Shown: positions 24,756-33,599 of the stretch, in pieces
How the letters are laid out: every line of letters starts with the position of its first letter
Position numbering within the stretch: the first letter of the stretch is position 1
Assembly (NCBI GenBank): GCA_030430365.1
Contig: JAUIFP010000004.1
Span: forward strand, 19,420 to 83,419
DNA: 64,000 nucleotides
Reading direction: 5' to 3'
DNA from: Alphaproteobacteria bacterium
GTDB lineage: Bacteria > Pseudomonadota > Alphaproteobacteria > Sphingomonadales > Sphingomonadaceae
Made by a program: the position numbers and the translations under genes
Notes under the pieces: generated by a model
The model's database searches: none
The model's input: the letters and a program-made list of their open reading frames with translations, nothing else
What the model was told of the DNA's origin: nothing

Positions 24756-26144
24756 TCAGTCGCCGGCGTTGATCCTGGCCCGGTGCGCTTTGCCATAGGG
24801 GCCGATCGCCAGCCAGATCAGCAGCGCATCGAGCGGTGCAAGCACCAGCCTGAAGCCGGCCAGCACGTAACGCAGATCCTCTTCCGCTCCGGCAACGACG
24901 TCGGTCAGCACGCCGACAATTAGCGGGCCTGCACCGCCGCCCACAGCGGCAATGATGAACAGATAGAGCGCATTGATCTGGCCGCGCATGGCGTTCGGCG
25001 TGGAAACCTGCAGCGCCGAGTTGTAACCCGCACCGCCCATTGCAGCGATCGCATATCCAATAGAGCCGATGACCAAGGCCAGCACCGGCGTGGGCATCAG
25101 CGGCTGAGCGACAATGAAGGGAATGCACAGGAAATTGGCCATGAACAGCGTGCGAATATTCGCATCGTCACGCCGTTTGCCGAGACGTTCTGCAAGCCAC
25201 GCACCGCCGAACAGCCCGATCAGTGCGCTACCCATATTGATCGGACCAAGCAGCGGGCCGGCAACCTCCGGCCCCCAGCCGTAAGTCCGTTCATAGAAGG
25301 CGGGGATCCATGCAAGTGCACCGAAAGACTGGATCGAATTGAGCAGCGATCCGAGCAGCAACGGAATGTGCATCCGGCGATTGGCCCACACGAAGCCCAG
25401 CACTTCGCGCAAAGGATAACCGCCCTTTTTGTGCGAAGTCGTGCGCTGCGGCTCCGGCACGGTGAGCATGATGACGATTGACACCAGCAGGCCGGGTAGG
25501 CCGAGAATGATAAACACCAGGTGCCAGTCCCGAAGTTCGCCGATGCCGGGAATCGAAATCGGGTCCATATGGGCGAAGACCCCCATCAGCAGTCCGCCGA
25601 AAAAGAGCGCAGCGGCGCCGCCCGCCATGAAGCCCGTGTTGTAGATGGCATAGGCACGGGGCAATTTGCTCTTGGGGACGACGTCCGCAATCATCGACAG
25701 GGAAGCCGGGCTGCTCCCGGATTCCGCACCGCCCACGATCATACGGGCGACGAACAGCTGCCAGTAATTTTGCGCCAGGCCGCAAAGCGCAGTCGCCGCG
25801 CTCCATACCGCCAGGCTGGCAGCGATGACCGGTTTGCGGAAACCGCGATCCGCGAAGCGCGCGATTGGCGGACCGAAAAGGAAGTAAGTCGATACGAAAG
25901 CGATGCCGGTGAGATACCCGATCTCGGTATCGGTCAGGGTGAAATCATCCTTGATCGATTCCACCATCAAGCTGATCACATTCCGATCGATCTGCCCCAG
26001 CATGATGACCACGGCGGTAACCACCACCGTGTACCAGCCGATGAAGCCTGCTTTTTTCTCCGGTGCTGAAACCGGAGATTCAGCGGGTGCCGCCTCAAGG
26101 CCGCCGGGTTCGCCCGCCACCGAGCTGGAGTCGCTGCTACTCAC
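24756..26144 (-). CDS. MFS transporter (spinster-like)
   Basis: A 462-residue carrier with 12 predicted spans. MLGQIDRNVISLMVESIKDDF is the first-helix signature shared with the carriers at 32095 and 61913, followed by GPPIARFADRGFRKPVI (loop 2-3) and VGGAESGSSPASLS. The N-terminal 35 residues are polar and cytosolic. The start is GTG behind GAGGGGATC. It is the last gene after a SnoaL protein and the DUF6282-type hydrolase, under the box-7 operator. It probably moves the substrate or an acidic intermediate across the inner membrane. Confidence 0.88.
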   Translation of the reverse strand: MSSSDSSSVAGEPGGLEAAPAESPVSAPEKKAGFIGWYTVVVTAVVIMLGQIDRNVISLMVESIKDDFTLTDTEIGYLTGIAFVSTYFLFGPPIARFADRGFRKPVIAASLAVWSAATALCGLAQNYWQLFVARMIVGGAESGSSPASLSMIADVVPKSKLPRAYAIYNTGFMAGGAAALFFGGLLMGVFAHMDPISIPGIGELRDWHLVFIILGLPGLLVSIVIMLTVPEPQRTTSHKKGGYPLREVLGFVWANRRMHIPLLLGSLLNSIQSFGALAWIPAFYERTYGWGPEVAGPLLGPINMGSALIGLFGGAWLAERLGKRRDDANIRTLFMANFLCIPFIVAQPLMPTPVLALVIGSIGYAIAAMGGAGYNSALQVSTPNAMRGQINALYLFIIAAVGGGAGPLIVGVLTDVVAGAEEDLRYVLAGFRLVLAPLDALLIWLAIGPYGKAHRARINAGD

Positions 26145-26251
26145 TTACTTGATCCCCTCAAAAACGGCTCAGACTCCGCCCGTCCGCCAAGTGCCAAACG
26201 CCTGGATTAATTTCGAAATTTCTGTCCCTGACCGTGCGCGTGTGCCGCTTC

Positions 26252-27193
26252 TCAGTCGTCCAGACCGAGCAAAGCGATCGGATTGAGCGAGATCATCTTG
26301 CGGATGTCTTCGTCCGAATAGCCAAGCTCGAGACACGCCTTGATCACGTTGCGGAAGCCCTGCACCGGATGGTCGTTGCCCTTCTGACCAAGGTCCGAAG
26401 CCAAAATGGTGTTATCGACACCGGCAGACTTGATCATCGCGTCGAGCTCCGACGGACCGACCGGCGGATCGCGATCACGGGCATCCGACCGCACGAACAT
26501 GCACAGCGAATGCTCGATATAAGCCCCCAGTTCGGAGACGAAGTTGTGGATGTCATCGAGCGAGGCATCCAGGATGAAGTTCGGATGATTGACCAGCAGG
26601 CGTTTCACGCCGCGCTTCTTCGCTTCGCGGAATACAGCGAAAATCTCGGACACATGCATGTGCCCGCCCGAAAGAATGAGATCATGCTCGGCGACCATGT
26701 CGAGGATCTCTTTCACCTCGTCCTTCACTTCCCCGAGCTCATCCAGCGGGGTGAGCGGTTCGAAGGGGATCATTTTCCGGATCGTATGCGGAAAGCCCGC
26801 CTTGATCCCGAAAGGTGAATCGATGTGGTTCTTCGATGAGAAGGTCGGCATCCACACCAGCTTGGCGCCCAGCGCGACACCGTGGTCGACTGCATGCTTG
26901 TTGAAGCCGCCAACCGAATTGTTGAGCGGCACGCCCGAAAACATCGTCACATTCAAGTGACCATGCGTCTCGTTAAGCAATTCGGTGATCGGCGTTGCCG
27001 AATAATAGTGATCCTTCACCAGGACCGCGCGAAAGCCTGCATCCGCGGCTTCCTGCATCGCTTCCAGGTGATTGAGATCGCGCGCCATGCATGACGGGCC
27101 GGAGTGGCAATGCATGTCGACTGCCCCCACAAGCAGCCGCGATACGTGATCTTCCAGCGCTTCGCCGGTTGGAACATCTGTTGTCGTAGCCAT
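26252..27193 (-). CDS. Cytosolic amidohydrolase-like protein (DUF6282-type)
   Basis: A 313-residue metal-hydrolase barrel without signal peptide. DMHCHSGPS gives the HxH pair, VLVKDHYY the lysine and His, LSGGHMHVSE and LVNHPNF further ligands, and ASDLGQ the last Asp. It is paralogous to the exported enzyme at 10438-11517, including GG-NKHAVDHGVALGAKLVWMPT versus the corresponding KVVWMPT block. The ATG at 27191-27193 is preferred over an upstream one. The pair could treat the same bond on both sides of the membrane. Reaction unknown. Confidence 0.82.
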   Translation of the reverse strand: MATTTDVPTGEALEDHVSRLLVGAVDMHCHSGPSCMARDLNHLEAMQEAADAGFRAVLVKDHYYSATPITELLNETHGHLNVTMFSGVPLNNSVGGFNKHAVDHGVALGAKLVWMPTFSSKNHIDSPFGIKAGFPHTIRKMIPFEPLTPLDELGEVKDEVKEILDMVAEHDLILSGGHMHVSEIFAVFREAKKRGVKRLLVNHPNFILDASLDDIHNFVSELGAYIEHSLCMFVRSDARDRDPPVGPSELDAMIKSAGVDNTILASDLGQKGNDHPVQGFRNVIKACLELGYSDEDIRKMISLNPIALLGLDD

Positions 27194-27250
27194 TTCATCC
27201 TCACATTCCGCGGCCCTCATGGGTTGGGCCGCATTGAAACTCTTCCCGCC

Positions 27251-27739
27251 TTACCAGGCAGGATTCTCGGCCGGAGATTCTCCGGAGATTTCGTTGTAGA
27301 TTTTGCGCGAAGTGAACCGCCAACCGTCGGGCGTTCGGGCCAGTTCGTCTTCATAGAGACCGTAGGCCGGGATATAGGGCCAGCGCGGCTGGTTATCGTT
27401 GCTGAGGTCGAACCAGTAAGCGACTGCCCGGGCGCGGTCGCCCTGCACTTCGATCACCCGATTGGCCAGGAAATGCCTTAGCCGCGCCGGTTTTGCCGGA
27501 GCGTCGGCTTCATCCCGTTTGCGCACGAATTCCCGCATTCTGGCGCAAGCGGCCTGGATGTTTGCGCGGCCTTCGGCATGGCCTTCGGGCCAGGACAAGA
27601 CAGCCTCTTCTGTGAAGACGGACCCGTAAGTTTCCGCGTCCTGCCAGTCGAGCGCATACATGTAGCGGCTCTGCAATTCGCCGATCTCCATCTTGTCGAT
27701 CATGTCCTGCAAGGCCGCAGGATCCGGCTGCCCGCTCAA
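27251..27739 (-). CDS. SnoaL-like protein
   Basis: A 162-residue single-domain protein with the NTF2/SnoaL-type pattern: IGELQSRYMYALDWQDAETYGSVF helices, then RHFLANRVIEVQGDRARAVAYWF strands and the closing DGWRFTSRKIYNEISG. It resembles the repeats of the triple-SnoaL protein more than the VEHWD family of the right half. The start is TTG at 27737-27739 behind GGAGAGG. It heads an operon with the DUF6282-type hydrolase and the MFS carrier, directly downstream of the box-7 operator. Confidence 0.82.
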   Translation of the reverse strand: MSGQPDPAALQDMIDKMEIGELQSRYMYALDWQDAETYGSVFTEEAVLSWPEGHAEGRANIQAACARMREFVRKRDEADAPAKPARLRHFLANRVIEVQGDRARAVAYWFDLSNDNQPRWPYIPAYGLYEDELARTPDGWRFTSRKIYNEISGESPAENPAW

Positions 27740-27796
27740 TTCACCTCTCCATCTCCATTCACCCGGTTTGCCGGCTTACCTGCCGGCCTTAGGTAA

Positions 27797-27808
27797 TTAA
27801 CATGTTCA
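27797..27808. promoter_or_regulatory. Predicted MarR-type operator, box 7 (TTAACATGTTCA)
   Basis: TTAACATGTTCA lies 58 bases upstream of the SnoaL-DUF6282-MFS operon. Its centre AACATGTT is a perfect palindrome. GTTGCAGC follows 14 bases further, as at boxes 3 and 4. Confidence 0.62.
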
Positions 27809-27892
27809 TTGTGTATCAAGTTGCAGCCGCGCGCAATAGCGCAGATGCTCAGTGCGGGAGGGAGTGCAAATCGGCCGCTTCAACCGATCCCG

Positions 27893-28879
27893 TCAGCCGA
27901 TGACCCGCTGGATGAAACGGGCCAGCTCTTCGCGGATTTCGGTGTTCTCGGGCGCATCGCCGATCAGGAAACCGCCGTGAGGCATGGCTTCCCAGACATG
28001 TAGCTCCGCATCGATGCCTGCCTTCCTCAGCTTGCGGTGAATGAGCACCGAGTTGGACAGGAACAGATCGCGTGTGCCGGACTGGACGAATGTGGGCGGA
28101 AAGCCCTTGGCAAAGTCGGCAAAGAGCGGCGAAAGATAGGGATCGCGCATGTCATGCCCATCGGCATAAAGCGCGTTGCATTCGGGCAGCCCGCCCTTGA
28201 GCACCACGTCCAGCTCTTCATTTGTCCGGAAGGTGTCGCCGGATTCGGTCAGATCCACTTCAGGCGTCAACAGGATCGAACCTGCCGGCATCGGCAGTCC
28301 CTGATCGCGGATCATCAGAGTGGCGGAAGCGGCTATATTGCCTCCGGCCGAGCTACCGCCCAGCACGATCCTGGCCGGATCGACCGTTTCGATCAGCGCC
28401 TTGTACACGGCAACGCAGTCTTGCGGCGCAGCGGGAAACGGGTGGTCGGGCGGCATGCGATAATCGACTGCAATCACTCTGGCGCCCAGACCATCGGCGG
28501 ATCGCGCACCCTGGGCCATCGCAAAATCGCCGCCGCCCGCTACAAAGGCGCCGCCATGAGCGAAGATATAGACCGGCAGATCCTGCCCCGCCTTGCCGCG
28601 CGGAGTGCAGTCATAGCAGAGCACATCCGCGATCCTGACGGTTTCCACGTCGGCAGTCGTGCTCGCCATCATGGTCTCGACCATCTTCGCGCGCCGTTCG
28701 TCAGGCTCGGCCATGCGCCGGCGCCAGGCATCCTTGTCTTCGGCAGGCGGCCAGGTCATGCGCGGATTGGATGCTGCATCGGAAAGCAGGCGCCGGGCGA
28801 CCGAACTGATCGTTGTCGGCGGCGGAACGTCTTTCGCCTTCACATGGACGGGTGTGAAAGGTGCGTCTTGTTCCGCCAT
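27893..28879 (-). CDS. Alpha/beta hydrolase (HSL-type esterase)
   Basis: From the ATG at 28877-28879 (AGGAGC ribosome site) the product is 328 residues. YIFAHGGAFVAG is the oxyanion-hole HGG of the hormone-sensitive-lipase family and GGSSAGGN holds the nucleophile Ser. DPYLSPLFAD holds the catalytic Asp and MPHGGFLIGD the catalytic His. It should hydrolyse carboxyl esters or lactones in the cytosol and is a natural partner for the Baeyer-Villiger enzymes. It follows the aldehyde dehydrogenase on the same strand. Confidence 0.9.
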   Translation of the reverse strand: MAEQDAPFTPVHVKAKDVPPPTTISSVARRLLSDAASNPRMTWPPAEDKDAWRRRMAEPDERRAKMVETMMASTTADVETVRIADVLCYDCTPRGKAGQDLPVYIFAHGGAFVAGGGDFAMAQGARSADGLGARVIAVDYRMPPDHPFPAAPQDCVAVYKALIETVDPARIVLGGSSAGGNIAASATLMIRDQGLPMPAGSILLTPEVDLTESGDTFRTNEELDVVLKGGLPECNALYADGHDMRDPYLSPLFADFAKGFPPTFVQSGTRDLFLSNSVLIHRKLRKAGIDAELHVWEAMPHGGFLIGDAPENTEIREELARFIQRVIG

Positions 28880-28952
28880 TGCCTGCTCCTGCTCAGACGC
28901 GGCTATACGCCGGCGCCTGCCCAAATAACTGTTCTCTTGTGAGCGATGAAGA

Positions 28953-28981
28953 GCAAGGGGGCTGCCTATGAGCCCCCTTGC
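28953..28981. terminator. Hairpin between aldehyde dehydrogenase and esterase
   Basis: GCAAGGGGGCT (28953-28963) and AGCCCCCTTGC (28971-28981) form a perfect 11-base-pair stem with a 7-base loop just after the dehydrogenase stop. There is only a weak T-rich tail, so it may attenuate or stabilise mRNA rather than stop transcription. Confidence 0.5.
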
Positions 28982-28988
28982 CGCCTCG

Positions 28989-30467
28989 TCAGCTCAGTTT
29001 TGTAGGTGCTTCGTCGACCAGAATGGTCTTGGTTTCAAGATAGTGCATGAGGCCTTGGGCCCCGCCCTCGCGTCCGATCCCGGACTGCTTGAAGCCGCCG
29101 AAGGGAAGCGAGAAATCGTTTCGCATGCCGTTCTGGCCCACATTGCCGGTGCGAATGCGCCGGGCAACGCGCCATGCCGCATCCTTGTCATGCGTCAGGA
29201 CAGAGCCGTTCAGGCCGTAATTGCTCTCATTGGCAATGCGGATCGCGTCTTGTTCGTCATCGCAGGGGATCAGGCTCAAAACAGGGCCGAAGATCTCCTC
29301 CTGGGCGATCTGCATTTCGTTATCGACATTGGCGAACAAGGTGGGCTCCATGAAGTAGCCTTGGTTCATCTGGCTGGGACGGCCACCGCCGGTTACCAGG
29401 TCGGCACCGGCCGACTGGCCTGCCTGGATATAGCTCTCCACGCGGTCGAGCTGACGCTTCATGGCAAGCGGCCCCATCTGCGCTTCCGGATCGTTGGAAT
29501 AGCCAAGCTGCGTGCCCTTCATCACTCCGGCGATTGCGTCCGCCAGTTCGTCATGCCGTGCCCGCGGGACAATCGCACGGGTCAGCATGGCGCAGACCTG
29601 ACCGCTCACCAGCGTGATCGCGCCGCCCAGAATATTGGCTGCTTCCTCGATCGGCATGTCGTCCATGACTACCGCCGCCGACTTGCCGCCCAGTTCGAGC
29701 GTGCAGCGCGCGATACGGCTGCCGCAAACCTCGGCAATACGCTTACCCGCCAGGGTCGAACCGGTGAAGCTCACCTTGTCTACGCCGGGATTGTTGACGA
29801 GATGATCGGAAGCTTCGCGCTCACCGGGCACCAGGTTGATCACACCGGCGGGAAGCCCGGCTTCTTCTGCGCATTCCGCAATGATGTAGCCTTCAAGCGG
29901 CGTTTCCGGCGACGGCTTCATGATTACCGCGCAACCCGACAGGAGCGACGGCGCCAGCTTTGCGCACATGATCATGTAGGGCACATTCCAGGGCGCAATC
30001 GCCGCCACAACGCCGACAGGCTCATGCACGATATAGGCGTGCGGCGAATTATCGGATTTGGCTTCTTTGATGAAATCGAACTTCTTGCCCAGCGCGATTG
30101 CGTCTTCGAGATTCATCGTGCCGCGTTCGGTCAGATAGGGAGCCGTCGATTGCAGGCCGCCCATCTGGAGCGACCATGCCTCGGCCAATTCGGGATGCCG
30201 CCGGCGCAATGCCGCCACCAGCCGCTCCATCGCCTCGATCCGTTCGCCGGGGCTCATCCAGGGCCAAGGCCCATTGTCGAACGCCTCGCGCGCCGCTGCG
30301 ACTGCAAGATCCATATCCTTCGCGTCCGCTTCTGCCACGTGTCCGGCGACTTGCTCGGTGTCGGGCGAAACGATCGTGAGTTGGCGGCCCGAATTGGGCT
30401 TCACCCATTCACCGCCGATAAACAGGCGGTCGGGGTGCTTGAGTTGCGGCATTTTGTACTCGCTCAT
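28989..30467 (-). CDS. NAD(P)-dependent aldehyde dehydrogenase 1
   Basis: A 492-residue ALDH. NVPYMIMCAKLAP is the strand before the cofactor site, FTGSTLAGKRIAEVCG the cofactor loop, ELGGKSAAVVMDD the catalytic Glu motif and SGQVCAMLTR the catalytic Cys, with EIFGPVLS near the end. It is similar throughout to the second ALDH at 44137-45633 (NVGQNGMRNDF versus FFGQNGMKMDY near the C-terminus). The ATG at 30465-30467 has GGGAGC upstream. The two ALDHs fall in different regulons, so each pathway seems to have its own. Substrate aldehyde unknown. Confidence 0.93.
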   Translation of the reverse strand: MSEYKMPQLKHPDRLFIGGEWVKPNSGRQLTIVSPDTEQVAGHVAEADAKDMDLAVAAAREAFDNGPWPWMSPGERIEAMERLVAALRRRHPELAEAWSLQMGGLQSTAPYLTERGTMNLEDAIALGKKFDFIKEAKSDNSPHAYIVHEPVGVVAAIAPWNVPYMIMCAKLAPSLLSGCAVIMKPSPETPLEGYIIAECAEEAGLPAGVINLVPGEREASDHLVNNPGVDKVSFTGSTLAGKRIAEVCGSRIARCTLELGGKSAAVVMDDMPIEEAANILGGAITLVSGQVCAMLTRAIVPRARHDELADAIAGVMKGTQLGYSNDPEAQMGPLAMKRQLDRVESYIQAGQSAGADLVTGGGRPSQMNQGYFMEPTLFANVDNEMQIAQEEIFGPVLSLIPCDDEQDAIRIANESNYGLNGSVLTHDKDAAWRVARRIRTGNVGQNGMRNDFSLPFGGFKQSGIGREGGAQGLMHYLETKTILVDEAPTKLS

Positions 30468-30876
30468 GCGAATGCTCCCAGCGGAAAGAGTTGATAGTGA
30501 ATGAGGTCGGCCTGCTGCACGCAGAGAACCGGAAGCTTGTTCATGCCCTTCTCCCTGCATCGAGTGCCGATGCATATTGTCCGCCGCGCAGGAATTGAGC
30601 GGCGTCTGATTGCATGGGCTGATCGGCCCATCTCCGCCAGATAGATTAACTTGATAAATATTCTGGGGCAACAGAGATTCTTAGGCTACTAATAAGGTAA
30701 CGAATCGCCCGTGTGCGAGGTGATGGCTTGATACCGGTCGCAGACACCGGCTGGCTTCCGTTAGATAGCATGCTATGTACGGCAGCTCTGCAAGCCGCGG
30801 CTCGTCGAAACGGGAAAGGCGGCAATCAAGCCGCAGGCAATTGGCGGCGGAGGCAACCGCTGCAAGGAGAGATCAA
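30468..30876. other. Divergent promoter region between aldehyde dehydrogenase 1 and NHL protein
   Basis: About 410 bases without a convincing gene. Box 8 (30646-30657) sits near the middle in an AT-rich patch, and the part next to the NHL gene ends with its AAGGAGAG ribosome site. Other short open frames here lack ribosome sites. Confidence 0.5.
30646..30657. promoter_or_regulatory. Predicted MarR-type operator, box 8 (TTAACTTGATAA)
   Basis: TTAACTTGATAA differs from the consensus at one central base. It lies 179 bases from aldehyde dehydrogenase 1 and 219 bases from the NHL gene and could serve both directions. Confidence 0.6.
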
Positions 30877-31911
30877 ATGGCAACTGAGACGATGCAGAAG
30901 GTACAGTTCGAACTCGTGCCCGATTGGGAGAAATGCCCCGACGGCGATGAATATTCGCATGTAGACGTGGCCGATGTCGCCTGCGATTCCCAGGACCGTG
31001 TCTATCTGCACACCCGCAAAGGCGAACGCGTCATGGTCTATGATGAGGATGGAAACTTCATCAAGAAATGGGGCGACGGGGTCTTCACGCTCGCCCACGG
31101 CATCGCCATCAAGGATGACGTCGTATATTGCACCGATAATGCCGACAGCGTCATCCGCGTCTTCGATCTTGACGGAAATTTCAAATGGATGCTGGGCGAA
31201 GTAAAGGTCGTCTCTGACACCGGATATGGCCCTCGCCCCGGAGAGAAGCCCAAGATCCATCACAATGAAACGGTCGAAAGGGCAGCCGGACCATTCAATT
31301 GCTGCTGCAACGTGGCGGTCGCCAAGAACGGGGACATCTTCGTTGCCGACGGATACGGCAATGCCAGGATCCACCATTTCGACGCGGACCAGAACCTGCT
31401 CAACAGCTGGGGCGAGGTCGGCACCGGGCCGGGAGAGTTCCACCTGCCGCACGGCATTGCGCTCGACAATGACGAGAACGTCATCGTCTGCGACCGCGAG
31501 AACGACCGGATTCAGATATTCGACCGCTCGGGCAAGCTCCTGCACATCTGGACCGATATTCTGCGCCCCACCGATGTGACGGTCGACAAGGACGGTCTCA
31601 TCTATGTCTCCGAATTGTGGCGCCCGGTCGAACCCGGCCAGGGCAGCTTCGTCCACGGCTATGCCGATCACGACCTGCCGGGTCGCATGACCGTGTTCTA
31701 TCCCGACGGGACGATCGCGGCGCGCTGGGGCGGCGATAGCGAAAACCGCACTGCCCCGGGCAATTTCATCGCCCCGCACGGCTTGGCCGTAGACAGCAAG
31801 GGCAGCCTCTATGTCGCGGAAGTCTGCGGCACGTTCGGCGGGATGCTGGGCCGAGTGCCCCCGGAAGAATGCGCCGATCACCAAATCCAGAAATTCCGGC
31901 GGGTGCGATAA
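30877..31911 (+). CDS. NHL-repeat beta-propeller protein
   Basis: From the ATG at 30877 the product is 344 residues with no signal peptide. NHL-type repeats recur: GNFIKKWGDG, HGIAIKD, DIFVADGYGNARIHHFD, HLPHGIALDNDENVIVCDREN, DRIQIFDRSGK and LYVAEV. This fits a six-bladed propeller related to the lyase domain of peptidylglycine amidating enzymes and to lactonase-like folds. Cys-rich GPFNCCCNVA is unusual. In bacteria such proteins may be lactonases or lyases, so hydrolysis of a lactone from the monooxygenase branch is possible. It is followed by an MFS gene after 183 bases. Confidence 0.82.
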   Translation: MATETMQKVQFELVPDWEKCPDGDEYSHVDVADVACDSQDRVYLHTRKGERVMVYDEDGNFIKKWGDGVFTLAHGIAIKDDVVYCTDNADSVIRVFDLDGNFKWMLGEVKVVSDTGYGPRPGEKPKIHHNETVERAAGPFNCCCNVAVAKNGDIFVADGYGNARIHHFDADQNLLNSWGEVGTGPGEFHLPHGIALDNDENVIVCDRENDRIQIFDRSGKLLHIWTDILRPTDVTVDKDGLIYVSELWRPVEPGQGSFVHGYADHDLPGRMTVFYPDGTIAARWGGDSENRTAPGNFIAPHGLAVDSKGSLYVAEVCGTFGGMLGRVPPEECADHQIQKFRRVR

Positions 31912-31952
31912 GCTGTTCCGGCTGGAGCATGGCCATTTTCCCGAATGAGCAA

Positions 31953-31995
31953 GCCATTGCCAGGCAGGCATGTGAATCTGCCTGCCTGCCGATGG
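31953..31995. terminator. Strong hairpin between NHL and MFS genes
   Basis: CAGGCAGGCA (31961-31970) and TGCCTGCCTG (31979-31988) form a perfect 10-base-pair stem that extends outward as GCCATTGC and CGATGGC with one mismatch and one wobble. There is no T-run. It may act as a 3-prime end processing or stability structure. Confidence 0.45.
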
Positions 31996-32094
31996 CGGTA
32001 TTGGCCGGGCGTATGCAGCGAAAAGCCTCGCTGACGCACTGGCTGCAAAGTCACCAAAATACCAAAAAAGACGGTTCGAAATGTGGAGAGCGAA

Positions 32095-33492
32095 ATGTCT
32101 GAGTCAGTGAGTGCCGCGACAGCACCACGTACTGAAGAAGATGCGGCAGAAGGAGGCAATGCACCGAGTGCCGCGCCCCTGCCGCCACGCAAGGACGCTT
32201 ACTATTCGCTCTTCGTGATCACGCTGGTCGTCATGTTTACCGTGCTCGACCGGACGATCCTTTCGCTGCTGATCGAGCCTATCAAGGACGATTTCGGAAT
32301 CAGCGATACGCAGGCGGCTCTCCTTCTGGGCGCCGCCTTTTCTCTGCCTTACGGCATCGGCGCCGTCGTCGTTGGCCGCTGGGCCGACCATATGAACCGC
32401 CGCAACATCATTGCCGCATCCTGCGCATTCTGGAGCGCGGCGACATGCATGTGCGGTGTCGCCCAGGGATATATCAGCCTGCTGCTTGCCCGCATGGGTA
32501 TTGGCCTGGGTGAATCCGGTTATGGACCTGCAGCCTGGTCGATCGCGACGGACAATTGGCCGCGCGAAAAGGTCGCCTTCGCCACCGGCACGATGGGCCT
32601 GGGGTCAACGCTCGGCATGGGGTTGGCATTCTTCCTAGGCGGGACGGTGTTGCTGTTCGTGCAAGGCCTCGATCCTCTGGCAGTGCCCTTTCTCGGCGTC
32701 ATCAGGCCGTGGCAATGGGCATTCGTCATCGTCGGCGCACCGGGCCTGCTCTGGGCGCTGGTAGTGCTCACTACGAAAGAGCCGCCCCGGCGCGGGCTGA
32801 GAAAAGGCGAAGCAGCCAAGAAGACGCCGATTTCCGAAACCGCCAAGTGGATTCGAGACGACTGGCGCACCTATCTGGCGACGGTTGGCGGCATGGCCAT
32901 CAAGGCGATGCTGCTGCAGGGCCCGTTGGTCTGGGGCGCAACCTTCATTCACCGCGAATATGGCTGGGAGCTTTCCAAGGTCGGCATGGTCAAGGGTGTA
33001 ATCACTCTGATCGTCTCACCGATAGGATTGATGCTGGGCGCCAAGCTTTCGGAGATCTGGACCAAGAAAGGCATGCAGGACGCCAATCTTCGGATCGTAT
33101 TCTACGGCCTGTTGGCTTCTCTCCCCCTTCATATCATTGCCCCGCTGATGCCAACGGCAGAGGGCTACCTGATCGTCTATTCGACTGCCAGCCTCGTTGG
33201 CGTGGTTGGGTTCGGGCCCAGTGTCGCGGCATTCCAGCTGGTCACGCCCAACCGGATGCGCGGCCAGATCGGCGGCATGGTTCAATTCTGCAACAATGTG
33301 ATCGCCTTTGCTTTGAGCCCGCTGATCATCGCCCTGTTCACGGACTATCTGTTCCATGACGAAGGATCGCTCAAATATTCGATGATCCTCAACACCATCA
33401 TCATGGGTTCGATCGCCGTGCTGGTGATCGGTCAGGGCCTTGGGCCTTACAAGCGATCCTATCAGCGCGGACTACGCGAATTCGGCAGCTAA
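32095..33492 (+). CDS. MFS transporter (spinster-like)
   Basis: A 465-residue carrier with 12 predicted spans and a 30-residue polar N-terminus. MFTVLDRTILSLLIEPIKDDF is the first-helix signature, GRWADHMNRRNII is loop 2-3 and GIGLGESGYGPAAWS is helix 5. The start at 32095 follows GGAGAG. It belongs to the same branch as the carriers at 24756 and 61913; three relatives in one island suggest different intermediates or exporter/importer roles. Confidence 0.9.
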   Translation: MSESVSAATAPRTEEDAAEGGNAPSAAPLPPRKDAYYSLFVITLVVMFTVLDRTILSLLIEPIKDDFGISDTQAALLLGAAFSLPYGIGAVVVGRWADHMNRRNIIAASCAFWSAATCMCGVAQGYISLLLARMGIGLGESGYGPAAWSIATDNWPREKVAFATGTMGLGSTLGMGLAFFLGGTVLLFVQGLDPLAVPFLGVIRPWQWAFVIVGAPGLLWALVVLTTKEPPRRGLRKGEAAKKTPISETAKWIRDDWRTYLATVGGMAIKAMLLQGPLVWGATFIHREYGWELSKVGMVKGVITLIVSPIGLMLGAKLSEIWTKKGMQDANLRIVFYGLLASLPLHIIAPLMPTAEGYLIVYSTASLVGVVGFGPSVAAFQLVTPNRMRGQIGGMVQFCNNVIAFALSPLIIALFTDYLFHDEGSLKYSMILNTIIMGSIAVLVIGQGLGPYKRSYQRGLREFGS

Positions 33493-33599
33493 TCGACTTG
33501 GTGTAGATCTGGAGCAGGCAAAGCGTGTCAGACGCTTCGGCAGGCAAACGCCCCTACTCTAGATTAGCCCTGCCCTGCCGTCACACCCCTACCCTGCCG

